From Heterodera schachtii (lineage: Eukaryota > Nematoda > Chromadorea > Rhabditida > Heteroderidae), in assembly GCA_023374025.1 (NCBI GenBank), contig SIJG01000042.1, forward strand, positions 868,001 through 932,000: DNA of 64,000 bases, written 5' to 3'. This document shows, piece after piece, positions 47,384 through 60,100 of this stretch. Every line of letters begins with the position of its first letter. Position 1 is the first letter of the stretch. Under the pieces are notes generated by a model. It did no database searches. It saw only the letters and a list, made by a program, of their open reading frames with translations, and was not told where the DNA came from. The translations under genes were made by a program, and so were the position numbers.

Positions 47384-48588
47384 ACGAGCCCGACCCTCCA
47401 ATTGTTTGTTTCTTTCTCCTCAATTTCTTCTGACCCTCAATTCGTCTAGTCATCTTTCCTCCACTATTTCTCGCTTGTCTTTAGCTGTCTTTCCCTCACA
47501 AAAGAGGGAGGGGCGGAGTTATTGCAGAGAAAAATTGGGACGGGAGAGGCGGGGGTTGGGGAGGACGGACATTTATTCCTTTCGCCGCTCGCGTCCCCCG
47601 CCCCCCCCCCCCAATTGCATTCGTTGTTCCTCCTTTCTCTGTGTCCGTTCCATTCTCTCTTTTCATTCGAAATTTATTTCCTCAATGCACAGCAAAAATC
47701 CATTTTTTTAAATTTTGAATAAAAAAATATAAGAATTTTTAACGAAAAAACAGAAATTATTTAATTTCAGAAATATGTTTTTGGTTTTGAAAACTTTTTT
47801 TTGGTTAAGTTTCCAAATTTACCATGTTGGAGCCGCCGCTGGGCCTTTTCTTCACAATTTGTTTGAGAAATACATAAGCATCTTACAAATTATTTACGGC
47901 TTTTGGTAATTTTTCAAATTTTTATTTTTTAACCCATTATCTTTTTAAAATTATTTGTATCACTGACGCAAATGTTTGTGCCCGAAAAATTAAATTCCAA
48001 CTATTGGTGCGTGAGCAAGTCGAGTCTTTAGCTGGGATAAAGCGCTGCGTGTTTTTGGAGCTTCGCTACATAGATATTCCATTGGGTACAGAAGCGATTT
48101 GGAATTTTTAATTTTTTTTGAATCATTCGGTCGCTTCGCGGCCTCAGACGGTGGGGCTATTGTACTTGTGAATAACATAATTTCTGTCTAATTTTTTTTT
48201 ACATTTTCATAAATTTATTACCAGGGTTCCCAGATGTGAGGCTTTAACCTCATTATGTGGTTTTTGAGAGGCTGATGAGTCTAAATTTTCAAAATGAGCC
48301 TTTTTATGGTTTTTAGGGAAAATCCTCAAAAATTGTTATTATTTGGCCCAAATAATGAGCCCAAAGGAAGTGATTTTAACGGCCGTTAATTTGCATAAAA
48401 TGTAAGAATAAAAAGAGAAAATAAAATTACATGGGAATTTATTTTTTTAAACTAATCCCTGAGGTTATTTTTGGGGATCCCGCGGGATTACCGGGATTTG
48501 CTTCAATTCACAATTTTTTCAGATTTTATGCTAAGATTATTCAAATGTTTATCTCATCGGTGTGTAGAGGGCTTCAAGAATCGTGGTG
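47384..48588. other. Intergenic AT-rich segment
   Basis: No gene is seen. At 48221 a half-element begins CAGGGTTCCCAGATGTGAGG with TGAGGCTTTAACCTCATT, resembling the left end of the hAT-like MITE at 19151; its matching right end is not found, so it is truncated or interrupted. Confidence 0.5.
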
Positions 48589-49721
48589 CGACTTTTGGGG
48601 ATTTGCAACTTGGGGACCCGACATTTGGGGACCCGACTTTTGGGGATCCCGACATTTGGGGACCCGACTTTTGGGGACCCGACACTTAGGGAACCCGACA
48701 CTTGGGGATCCCGACATTTAGGGACCCGACTTTTGGGGACCCGACACTTAGGGAACCCGACATTTGGGGACCCGACATTTGGGGACCGAACGACATTTGA
48801 GCAAAAGGCACTTAGGGAAACCACCGACATTTGGCAACCCGACATTTAGGGACCCGACATTTGGCGATTTTAATAAAACAAAAAAATTACTTAAAAATTT
48901 AATCTTAAGCCCAAAATTAGACAAAATTAAGTCTGCTTTAGCCAGAGTTAATTCCATTGCAAGAAAAAATTAAATAATATTTTAAAAATTAACTCTGTTT
49001 CCGGACTCACCGCGAGGAGGTAGCAGAATTTTGCTGTTAAATTGCATTCTTAAAGCAAAATGGAGGTCTTCCACGAACAAAGTCATGCGAAAGATAAGAA
49101 ACCGAAAAGATGACTTCGGCATTTTGTTGCTGTACGCAATTAGACAGCAAAGTGGTCTGGAACTTTTTGAATGCCCTTGACGGATTTCTGTTCCCGTTGG
49201 CCCTTGGGAAAGGCACTTTAAATAAAAGTTGAAAAAGGCTGTATGTATTGTGATTTGTCTATTGTTTGTGGTTAGTATGGGCTCAAAATTCTGCTACCTC
49301 CACGGGGTGAGTCCGGAAACAGAGTTAATTTTTAAAATATTATTTAATTTTTTCTTGTAATTGAGTTAACTCTGGCTAAAGCAGACGTAATTTTGTTTAA
49401 TTTTGGGCTTAAAATTAAATTTTTAAGTAATTTTTTTGTTTTATTAAAATCGCCAAATGTCGGGTCCCTAAATGTCGGGATGTCGGTGGTTTCCCTAAGT
49501 GCCTTTTGCTCAAATGTCGTTCGGTCCCCAAATGTCGGGTCCCCAAATGTCGGGTTCCCTAAGTGTCGGGTCCCCAAAAGTCGGGTCCCCAAATGTCGGG
49601 ATCCCCAAATGTCGGGTTCCCTAAGTGTCGGGTCCCCAAAAGTCGGGCCCCCAAATGTCTGGATCCCCAAAAGTCGGGTTCCCAAATGTCGGGTCCCCAA
49701 GTTGCAAATCCCCAAAAGTCG
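48589..49721. mobile_element. Fold-back element with tandem GGGACCCGACATTTG arms
   Basis: The left arm starts CGACTTTTGGGGATTTGCAA and runs through about fifteen diverged copies of a 16-17 bp unit, GGGACCCGACATTTGGG. The right arm (about 49450-49721) is its inverse. Inner inverted segments (about 48865-49015 and 49285-49440) include CTCTGTTTCCGGACTCACC. The central 270 bp is unique. The long open frames through the arms are repeat artefacts. No clear target duplication is seen. Confidence 0.85.
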
Positions 49722-51540
49722 GGTAGCCTTCAGAATTACCTTTATGAAATATCAAATCCCTCACCTCCTCAAAGGCCAAATTTTAGTCCCGGAAAATTGA
49801 GAACCGCCTGAATATTAGGCATCGGAAAATTCGAATATAGAAAAATAAATTATCATTTGTATAATTATACCAAAAAATGTGTAAATTATTAATATGTCAT
49901 GTAAAAGTATTCTTTCATTCGCTCTAATGAATTTTGCTATTTGGTGGGGAGCTCGATACCGAATTTTCCTTTTCAATTACCGACTTTTGACTTCAATACT
50001 CGATGCCGCACTGGTAGCTCAAAAATGAATTTTATTCCTAGACTTTATACTTAAACTATTCCTTAATAGAATTTTATGGTTCGACAAATAGCCGAATATT
50101 AAATTAATTTTGTATTTCGGAAATAAATTTTATTAATCGATTATTTAAAGAAAATTTTATTTTTTGTATTTTTAAAACACAATAAATTGGTATCCTTCTG
50201 CCAATTCAAAAAAGAAAACATTCAGCCTTTTTATTTCTTAAACATTTTCCTGTGTCTATGTTTATCTCATTGAATCCATTCGCGCTTCTCTTCTATTAAG
50301 TTTGCCATTGGCATTGGCATTCTTCCGCCCCTGCCCACCCATTCTCAATTTAGTCCTGCTTCTTCTCTTTTTACGTTTTTGGCCGTATTAGTGCTTAGCA
50401 CGCAAATGACGGCGCAATTTGTAATAATTTGGCAACTGCAGGGAAAGTGTCGAGCTGAAAACAGGGCCCAATTTGGTATGCATACTCGTTAGAGCTTGTT
50501 TAGGTTAGAAATGGCCGAAGGAAAGGTTTTAATGAGGAAAAATAAGAGGTGGAGTAATTTGCAGCGGAAGTTAATGGTTTTTCACAATGGTCCGTCCATC
50601 TCAGTCCCGGCACTTTCCATTTGCCATTCCCCACGACTTTATGGCATATTTCAAACAAAGGGATAAGCTTGAAAGAAACAAAGTACAGCAGTCGTAAAAA
50701 ATAGGGATTGTTGTTGTGGCTTTAATATGTTGAACAGCTCACAGCAAAAGTACAACAGCCCAAAGCAAGCACAAAACAATACAGCCCAATGCCGAAGACA
50801 ATTTACGTTTAAATCCAAATAAAAATAGGGCGAGGACAATCAATAGGGAAACTGCCGACTGCATAAAACTGACAATAACTATCACACAAAATCACAAACA
50901 AAAATAACACAAAATAAAACAACAAAACGCCAAACATATTTTAAATCACTATATTAGCACACAGCCGTTTCCCTTCTTTGACGATTCCCTTCCTCGGCTC
51001 ACCGATTCTAAAAAGTAACTCTTTTATTCAACTGATAAGAAAGGGGAAGAGAGAGAGATGCATTCTTTCGTCGTTTGCCATTCCTCGCGTCGGCTCTTCG
51101 TCCGTAATCCATTTGTCCCCCCCCCCTTCCGTCGTCCATTTGTCCCCCCCTTCCGTCGTCCATTTGTCCCTCCTCCCCCGGGGGTCAGTCGTTCTTGCCC
51201 ATTCTCATCAGCTCGCTTTTCCAACCTTTTGCTTCTTCTGCTGCTCTTTGCCCTTTTGCTCTTAAATTCCCACTTTCAAAATGCATTTATTTGTGTGAAG
51301 GGTAAAATGTGGCGCAGAACGAAGCAAAATGAGAAGGAGGGCAAAAGGGGCGACCATTGACGGAGTGTTTTGACTTTGTCGCGTTTTCCGCTGCTGATAA
51401 AAACTGTTTTTGCTCCGTCCCCTTTTCTCGTCGTCCGTCCGCTTGTGAAGTGTTAACAACGCGACGAAAGGCCTTCCCCCCCCCCCCCCCCCACCGCCGT
51501 TCGCCTCTTCTCGCGTCATTTTATTGTCGCTGAAACGCTA
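49722..51540. other. Intergenic region, no gene supported
   Basis: AT-rich to 50640, then mixed sequence. At 51108-51175 a TTCCGTCGTCCATTTGTCCC unit is repeated three times, and C runs lie at 51119 and 51477-51492. The plus frame over this repeat (51058-51360) ends in a hydrophobic stretch but has no other support. Confidence 0.4.
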
Positions 51541-52276
51541 ATCGGCAGAGAACGAATTGAATGAGATGGACGGGGGGGGGGATGGGGGCGGGGGAAGAGA
51601 CGGGAAATTCGAAGGGCACGGGGCGAAGAGCGGCCGGCCAGACGCAGTCAAAATGGCAATTTGCCAATTCAACAGAGGCCAAAGGCCGAGCTTCGGGAGA
51701 AGCCGAGATTTTGTTGGGGAAAGGAGGGGAAGGGGAGGGGGGGGGGACAACTGTCAGGCATTTTGCACAAAGTATCCAATGAGAGAAGGAGGGGAGAGTG
51801 TGAGAGAGACAGAGAAAGAATTTGGAGAGAGAAAGGGGAGAAAGAGAGGAGGATAGAGAGAGGGAGGAGAAAGGAGGGGGAGAGTGAGAGAGAGAGGTGA
51901 GAGAGAGGAAAGAGAGAGAGTGAGAGGAAAGAAAGAGAGAGAGCGCAAAGAGAGAGAGAAAGGAAAGAGAGAGAGAGAGGAAACAAGAGTGAGACAGAGA
52001 GAGGAGAGATGAGGAGAAGGCAAGAATGAGACAGGGAGAGGGGGATGAGAGTAGAGTGCATTAGTCCCCGCCCACACCCATGTGCTAGCTTCGCTAGCTT
52101 CACGCCAATTGAGTGCAGCAGTATATTAAAAATACTAGAGGGGCAGAGAAACAAAGAACTGAGACTGTACGAGGGGAAGAAAGATGGGAAGAGATCCTCG
52201 GGCTCTTTCCACTTCAACGGCTTCACAAAGCACCATTTTCCCTCCCTCGCTCCCTCTCCTTTTCCCTTTCTCGCCT

Positions 52277-52309
<33 letters not shown>

Positions 52310-53836
52310 TCTCTTCTCCCCTCCTCTTTTCTCCCTTCCTCTCCGCCGCTCCATCTCTCCCCGCCCCTCCCCCCTCATCACCCATATATAAATGTGCGCT
52401 GCCGCCAAGACCAGCAGCAGACCCCATTCCTCCCCTTTTCTCTTCCCTCCGCTCACTCCCCGCCCAATCCACACATTTTCCAACCTTCCACATTTGCGCC
52501 CATCTCATCCGATCTCATACACAAAATTCTGTTAATATAAAAGAGTTGGTACATTTTATAAATAGATTTAAATATTAGCTTGGAGTTGATAAAGACATTC
52601 TTCGAATTCATCAAAAGAGAAAAGTAATTATTAATATTTTACAGAAATATCCCGTCCAGAAAATATTTATTCGATTGAGGGGAAAAGAGGGGGGGGGGGG
52701 GGGGGAATGCAAAAGGTATCATTGTCATCAGCAGAACTCGTTAAAGGATGGAAGAAGAGAGGGAAAAGGCGAACCACGAAAATGGCGAGGGGGGGGGGGG
52801 AGCGCCCGGCCACCCAACACCACCCAATATTCATTTCCTTGCCAAGAAAGCTCGTCAAGACCACCCGGACGGGAAGCGGCGCTAGGCGATGGCCAACAAG
52901 CGGACGCGCGTTGGGCCAAAGTAACAACACACCTCCCCTCCCCACCCCTCCTCTCTCTCTCTTTCCCACTCACCCCTTACCCTCCCCTCCCCACCCTTCC
53001 CCTCCCCACCCCTCCCCCCCCCCCCCACCAACGCCAACATCCCATGTCCTTCGCTCCTTCAACATCACTTATCCCCAGTCCAATCCACTCCCCCCCCCCC
53101 CCCCTCCTCTCGTCCTTTCCTTCCCCGTCCTCCCTCGTCCACCCATCAGCCAACACAGTCTGTCTCCCATCCTCCCCTCCCCTCCCCCCTCCCGGCTCAA
53201 CCCTCGTCTTTCGCCGTCACCGAAAAACTCCTCTTCCCTACTTTCTCTCAGCCCAGCACCACCACCGTCCGTCTTCCCTCACATATGAAGCGGGGGGGGG
53301 GGGGGGCAGCAGTCCCTCCCATCCCTGGCCATCATTCTTTGCATAGTGTCAGCTAACAATTCTTGAATCCCCTCTATATGAGGAGACAACATCCCCCCAC
53401 TGACGAACTCAACTTTTTCTTCTCCCCGGAATATTTGCGAAATTAATTTCCGTGTCGGCACATCCCCTGACAATGAGTGGGGGGGGGCATAAAGTGCCCC
53501 GCCCGCCGTCACTCGCCGCTCCCATTTCTGTGCTGCGCGTTGTTGCTTCTCATTCCATCCCTTTTCAGCATCATTCTCCAACAGTCACCACCTAAGCGCT
53601 CTTCTTCCTCTTCTTCTTCCTCTTCCGTCACTTCCCTCCGTTTCTCTCTGTCCGCCCTTTTGCTGCCCCTTTTTTCTTCATTTATTGCTTTGCTTCCATC
53701 AATCCCCAACTCATTCCATTCACTACTTAAACTCATTTTTAAATTGACAACGATTGTCCGCCACAATTATTCTGAGCCGATCAGAAAACCGACGGGCGAA
53801 TATTCCGAAAAGAATAAGTGATCCGTTGGAGCACAG
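51541..53836. repeat. GA- and CT-rich low-complexity region
   Basis: GAGAGAGA-rich DNA (51780-52050), CTCTCTCT-rich DNA (52240-52345), and C- or G-runs (52689, 52790, 53010, 53089, 53292). Two stretches look less simple: a minus frame at about 53560-53310 (QIFRGEEKVEFVSGG, IQELLADTMQRMMARDG) and a plus ATG at 52900 (MANKRTRVGPK) ending at a donor AA/GTAACA that could start the following gene. Neither can be joined with confidence. Confidence 0.45.
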
Positions 53837-56800
53837 AATTTAGTGAGTGCTGTTGCAAAATGTTTGCGTTCAAAACCTTTTTTGTCCGCTGTTTTGGAGG
53901 AAATGCTCGGCAAATTGGTCAGCAAATTCAAACGACAGACTCTGCAGGACGGCAGCGAATCGCCCCCCGGCAAATCGTCGCCGCCACTGAGCGGCGGAAG
54001 GGGAGACGGACCGATGCGGCGAAGTGCGCGGTTGAACGAAAAGGCTGCAGCGGAACGAAAGGCGGACGGAAGCGGCGGTTTCTCTTCGCACTCTCCGCCG
54101 AACACTGTCAGTTTTGGCTAATTCCGAATGAATGGCGGCGATTCTTTTCATTTTTTATTCATTTAGAGATATCGTAGAGCTCAACTGTCTCTGATGGAGG
54201 ACATCCGTAACAACATCGCCGCAAGCGACCGACGCACGCGGTCAGATGCCCAAACGGAGTCGGCGGTGCCGCAAGCGCAGCCGACGTGCGACAGTGGGAC
54301 GGAGTCGGATGATGACGAGCTGGAAATGCTGGACTCGAGTAAGTGTGGACAAATCAAAGTTAGAGAAGAGTGAGAAAAGGTGAGAGAGAGAGAGAGAGAG
54401 GTAACAGAGAAAGACAGAGAGAAATGGTGAGAGAGAGAGGTAGCAGAGAAAGACAGAGAGAGAGAGAGAGAGAAAAACTAAAATGAAAGATTGTGCTAAA
54501 GAAGTAAGAGAAGAGGGAAGAGTAAAAGGAAGACTTGTTCCATCATCCATCACATTCTCCACCATCACCAATCTGTCCCCTCCCCCCGCCCTCTTCGAAT
54601 TCCATTACCATCCCTTCTCCCACTCAAAACCACCCCGCCCTTCCCCTCCAATTCCCCTCTTCCAATTTGAAGAGGAGGAGAGCATTGAATTTCGATGGCC
54701 CCCTCCTCCCCCCCCCCACCCCATCTTATCTTAGCCCATCGAACTCTCCTCCCTCGCCACAGCCCATCTCTGATCACAAATCGTAAATATTTTTAACGGA
54801 TGTAAAAAGGAAGATAATATGTTGAGTGATTGGAAGAATGGGAAAAGCCAACGAAAAGAATGGGGACAAATGCAAATGACAAAAACAAAAGGGAAGGACA
54901 AATCAAATGGAGTGAAAGTGTACAAAATAAGACTGTGATGCCGTTTCCTCCGTTGTTTTGTACGTTTCCGCTTGAACGATTGTCAAAATGACACAATGCC
55001 AAAACAGCAAAAGGGGCCTATTAACGGCACTCTTTTCTTAGCAGAGATTTCTGCTGCGATAGGTCGACGACTTTCCGTTTTTCCTCTCCCATGGGAAATG
55101 GCGAAGAAGGGCAAAATCAGCAGAGCATCGGGAAAAGGCCGGGGGTTAGCTTATCGGTTTCGGCTTTACCAGTTGCTCAACCATCCATCACTCCGTGGGA
55201 TGGCAACGGCGGGGGAGGGGCGGCGGTCATTCCTGGCAATACCGTAATTCATTCTCTGTTTGTCTCTCCCCCCCCCCCCCCCGCCACTCTCTCCTCCACA
55301 CTTCGCCCCACTCGTCAAATGTTGAGGGGAGTTTTCGCCCTCCAGCAAACAACGGAACAGTTCACCCATTCATCCTCTGCCCACCCCTAATTTCGTGCCT
55401 TCCCAGCACATTCAGCTCTCTCTTCCATGGGGAGGTAAATTTTCAATCGCCGCTGGCGCACAGCCCGTGACGAATATTAATTTGTATCGTCGCTGTCATC
55501 GCCCTCCCCTCCCTTCCCCCCCCCCTTTCCCCCCTCCATTTTCTCCCCTCATTTTCTCTTCTCTCCCTTGGCGTCCTTTCATTCTTCGGTGGTGCACAAA
55601 GGCCGCCACCCAACCCATCCATCGTGTGGTGTTGTCAGTTGTGTGAGTCGGTCGATTCTGCCGCCTCATTTTTTGCCATTGCCACACAATGGACCGTTGG
55701 GCGAAGCCGGGGGGGGGGGGTATAGGGCGAGGGCGATCACCCCCGAAAAGGAATGGACGGATTGTGGCGGGGGGGGGGGGGGGGTTGAGCGGATTACCGA
55801 GATGGATGGGCTCAGAGAGTCAATCCGATTGGGAAGAAATAAGGAAATGGATTGGAATTATGTGCTTGCAGATGATTGGCTGCCATCTTCCACCGATAAA
55901 TTCGCTCCATTTAGTGTCCAACACTTCGATGAAATCGCTGTCCCGTACCAATGGTAAAATGTTTGACGAAGAGAACGGCGAATGCGACGATGGCTTCACT
56001 GGGCGTAGTCCGCCGACTTTGACCAGTTCGCCGCCACTGATCAGCGAGATCGACACCAGCAGGTGGGCACCAAAGGCCAAAGGCAAAGAAAACACCGACC
56101 GTCAACCGATGGACGGAATGTTTGCCTATTTAAGCCCCCCCCCCCCCTCCCCCCCTGTCCATTTCCAATGTTTATCGTCAGACCTAAAAGTGCTTGCTTT
56201 GCTCTCATGCCCTCCCCCTTTTCCTTCCATTTTCACCGCAAAAGGAAAATCCTTACAAATTAGCAAATATTTAACTGACAAATGAGAATGTTTGTACTCT
56301 AGGCTGAATTAATCACTTTCTGATGAGGACCAGTGATGTGTTTGGCACTTTTATGCAAAAAAAAAAAAAAAAAGTTTGTGAGGGAAATAAAGGCAAGTGA
56401 TGAGAGCGGGAGGAGGGAGAAGGAGAAAGAGAGAGACGGAAAGGAGGGAGAGAGAGATGGAAAGGAGGGAGGGCGGAGAAAGAGAGAGACGGAAAGGAGG
56501 GAGAGAGAGAGAGACGGAAAGGAGGGAGAGAGAGAGAGACGGAAAGGAGGGAGAGAGAGAAAGAGAGAGAGACGGAAAAAGGAGGGAGGGGGGAGAAAGA
56601 GAGAGACGGAAAGGAGGGAGAGAGAGAAAGAGAGAGAGACGGAAAAAGGAGGGAGGAGGGGGGAGAAAGAGAGAGACGGAAAGGAGGGAGGGCGGAGAAA
56701 GAGAGAGACGGAAAGGAGGGAGAGAGAGAGACGGAAAGGAGGGAGAGAGAGAGAGAGACGGAAAGGAGGGAAGAGAAAGAGAGACGGAAAGGAGGGAGGG

Positions 56801-57089
56801 CGGAGAAAGAGAGAGAGATGGAAAGGAGTGAGGGCGGAGAAAGAGAGAGACGGAAAGGAGGGAGAGAGAGAAAGACGGAAAGGAGGGAGAGAGAGAGAGA
56901 GACGGAAAGGAGGGAGAGAGAGAAAGAGAGAGAGACGGAAAAAGGAGGGAGGAGGGGGGAGAAAGAGAGAGACGGAAAGGAGGGAGGGCGGAGAAAGAGA
57001 GAGACGGAAAGGAGGGAGAGAGAGAGACGGAAAGGAGGGAGAGAGAGAGAGAGAGACGGAAAGGAGGGAAGAGAAAGAGAGACGGAAAG

Positions 57090-57129
<40 letters not shown>

Positions 57130-60100
57130 GGTGATGCGATGGATGGGCGGGGATGTCCATCCTTTGCCTTCCCTTTCATCCACCGTCCGTCCTCTTCGTT
57201 ATCCTCCTCTTTTCATCACTGCTGGCCTATTTACCCACGCCTCATGCATCCATCCCATCTTCCCCATCCAGCAAATAGTCCGACTGAATTGCTAGGTAAA
57301 CAATGGAAGTGAGGAAGGAATTGGAGGAGGAATTGAGGGGAAGACGAAGGCGGGGGGGGGGGGGGGGGAAGGGACGGCCGATTAAGAAGGCATTGGATTT
57401 TAATTTCCCCATCGCCTGTAACACATCAAAACAACAAACATCGCCGAAAAAGAAAAAGGAAAAAAGGAGGGCTCGGAGTGGGAAAAAGACGGATGAACTG
57501 GCGGATGAGAAGGGATGGAATAATTGGGGGGGGGAAGGGGAAGGAAAAACAAACGGAAGGAAAATGGAAAATGAAGAAAATTGGGAAGAAAAAAAGGGGA
57601 TCAAGAACCAATTCAAAAAGAAAAGTGACAAAAAAGGCCTAGATTGAGACATAATGCCAAAAGCAAAGAAAAGTGAGTTAAATCCGAACGAAATCCAAGC
57701 AAATCGAAAGTCCAATCCCCTCTCCCCCCCCCCTTCCCGCTTTTTCTTTCCTTGGCCAAATTTGTCCTTCTCTTCCATCTTTGCAACCATCGAATTGCAA
57801 GCAGTCGATCATAACGAATAAATGATAATAAACTCATCATTCTATGGTCAGATTTACATTGTTTTCTTCAACATTTTTACCCATAATTACCCTTAACAAA
57901 ATCAAAATGATCACTCTATGATTAATGTCGTAAATAGTCTCTATCACTTCCCAAATTTCCATTCGCTGTGCGCCCTTGGCGTTATTTCCCACCATCCTTT
58001 CTTTTGCGACTGGCACTCGTCCAACTCACCCCCCCCCCCCCCCTCCTCTCTCTCTCTTTCCCACTCACCCCTTACCCTCTCATCCCCTCGCCTCCCTCGT
58101 CTCCCCCCCCCCTCCCTCTCTCTTTCCCACTCACCCCTTACCCTCGCCTCCCTCGTCTCCCCCCCTCCCCTCCCCTCCCCCTCTCTCTCCCCTCTCCACT
58201 TACCCCCTCCCCCTCTCTCTCCCCCTCCCCCTCTCTCTCTTCCCCATTCACCCCTTACCCTCTCATCCCCTCGCCTCCCTCGTCCGCCCTCCTTCGCGTC
58301 TCCTCCCTTTCCCCCACCAATTTCATTACTTCGTCACTTGGAACTTGGCCAAATGGGTGGAAGAGACAAGCGATTGAGGTGTCCTTGCGGCAACAAACAA
58401 ACAAACAATTAAATGGATAACAGAAGGGAAAGAGTGCAGCGGAAAAAGAAGGCAAAGAGAGTGTGCATTGAATGAGAGGTTGTGGCTGCGAAGAGAGAAG
58501 CAATGCGGTGGCGAGGGAGTCTTTGTTGTGAAGAGACCGCAGGGCAGAGAGTCAGTGAAGGTTCCGCCGTTTGCGCCACGCAAAACGAAGACTTTTCATC
58601 TCTTCTCAATACTCTCTCGCACCCCTTTCCATGTGAAGGAGTAAGAAAATGGAATGGGAAGAGGAACAAAAATATAACAGTAGTGTAAAGAAGCCTCATC
58701 GACCAAATGCGATAATACCGAGAGCGATGGTGGGGCGTGGGGAAGAGGGGCATGGATGGCATTTTTGGAGAGGAGAGGAGAGGAGCATGTGATGGCATTT
58801 TTGGAGAGGAGAGGAGAGGAGCATGGGATGGCATTTTTGGAGAGGAGAGGAGCATGGGATGGCATTTTTGGAGAGGAGAGGAGAGGGGCATGGGATGGCA
58901 TTTTTGGGAATGGCGAGGAGAGGGGCATGGGATGGCATTTTTGGAGAGGAGAGGAGCATGGAATGGCATTTTGGAGAGGAGAGGGGCATGTGATGGCATT
59001 TTTGGAGAGGAGAGGGGCACGGGATGGCATTTTTGGAGAGGAGAGGAGCATGGGATGGCATTTTTGGAGAGGAGAGGAGCATGGGATGGCAGTTTTGGGA
59101 ATGGGAAGACGGAGGAGGGACCAATCAATTTGGTTTATTAATTTTTACTTAATTTCCCATAAGTTACAATGGAGTAGTTTCAGTTAAATCAGGGCTCGGA
59201 TCGGGCACCTCCCTTTCCAAGGACGGGTATACCATTTCCAAGGACATAGGGGAAAAGTTCCATTAAATTCAAGGACATTTAAAAATTTTATCATATGCAA
59301 TGAAAATGATTAAATTTCCAAATGGTTTATATTTTTCGCCGAAAAGAAATTTTTACCAATTTTTTTTGTTTCCGTTTGTAATTTTCCTCATTTCACCGCA
59401 TATGCACCTTTTTGCGGCGCGTTTTTTACAAAAAATTTCCGAGGAACAAGGCGCCGCCGGGGAAACATTTTAAAATTAGAGTGTAATTTGTTAACAGATT
59501 TTCATTAAATAAATTCGGGTTTTGAGACTATGGCGATGACCATTTTTTATTTTCGCAACATTTCTTGCGGGCGCTTTTTCCGAAAGACTTTTTGCGAATG
59601 GGGGGGGGCGGCGGGAAATTGTTAGTAGGTTTTTCCAAAATTGGTCATTTTTAAACGCTTTTTGGGTTTAAAAAATTTGGAATTCTTGTGCAATTTTATA
59701 CCAGATTTTGCAACAATAATGCATAAGTTAATAAAAATTTGGTATAGAAGGTCAAATGCTCATTTTCAAGGACTTCTTGAATTCAAGGATACTTTCAAAT
59801 TTTCAAGTGAGAGGGTCCAATTTCCAGGACGTCCTTGCCATTCAAGGACGAATCCGAGCCCTGAGTTAAATGGAATGGGCTGGTTAATATGTGTTTTTAT
59901 TTCTGTACTTTCACCAATTTCTAAACTCAGCTGGGACAGTTGTGGCTGTGAGTCTGGCATTGTCTTACGCGACTCAGCTGAGCGCGATGATGCGTCGCGC
60001 AACGTCGACTTGCTCGAGGCTGCATTTGGTGGAGGAGAGTTGGCAATCAAGCCGAAAACGATGACACGCGAGGGGGGACAGCACCCCGCGGGGACGACGC

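Noticed and set aside
48431..49811. Open frames with repeating GDPTFG/CRVPK peptides on both strands
   Set aside because: They run through the tandem arms of a fold-back element and mirror each other.
56299..57312. Very long open frames (up to 320 codons) on both strands
   Set aside because: They are Glu/Arg/Lys or Ser/Leu/Pro repeats forced by a GA/CT minisatellite, with no splice or domain support.
58409..59187. Frames encoding repeated HAPLLSKNAIPC or GMAFLERRG units
   Set aside because: They are translation of the 31-bp minisatellite within an intron; unit lengths vary, so the frame is chance.
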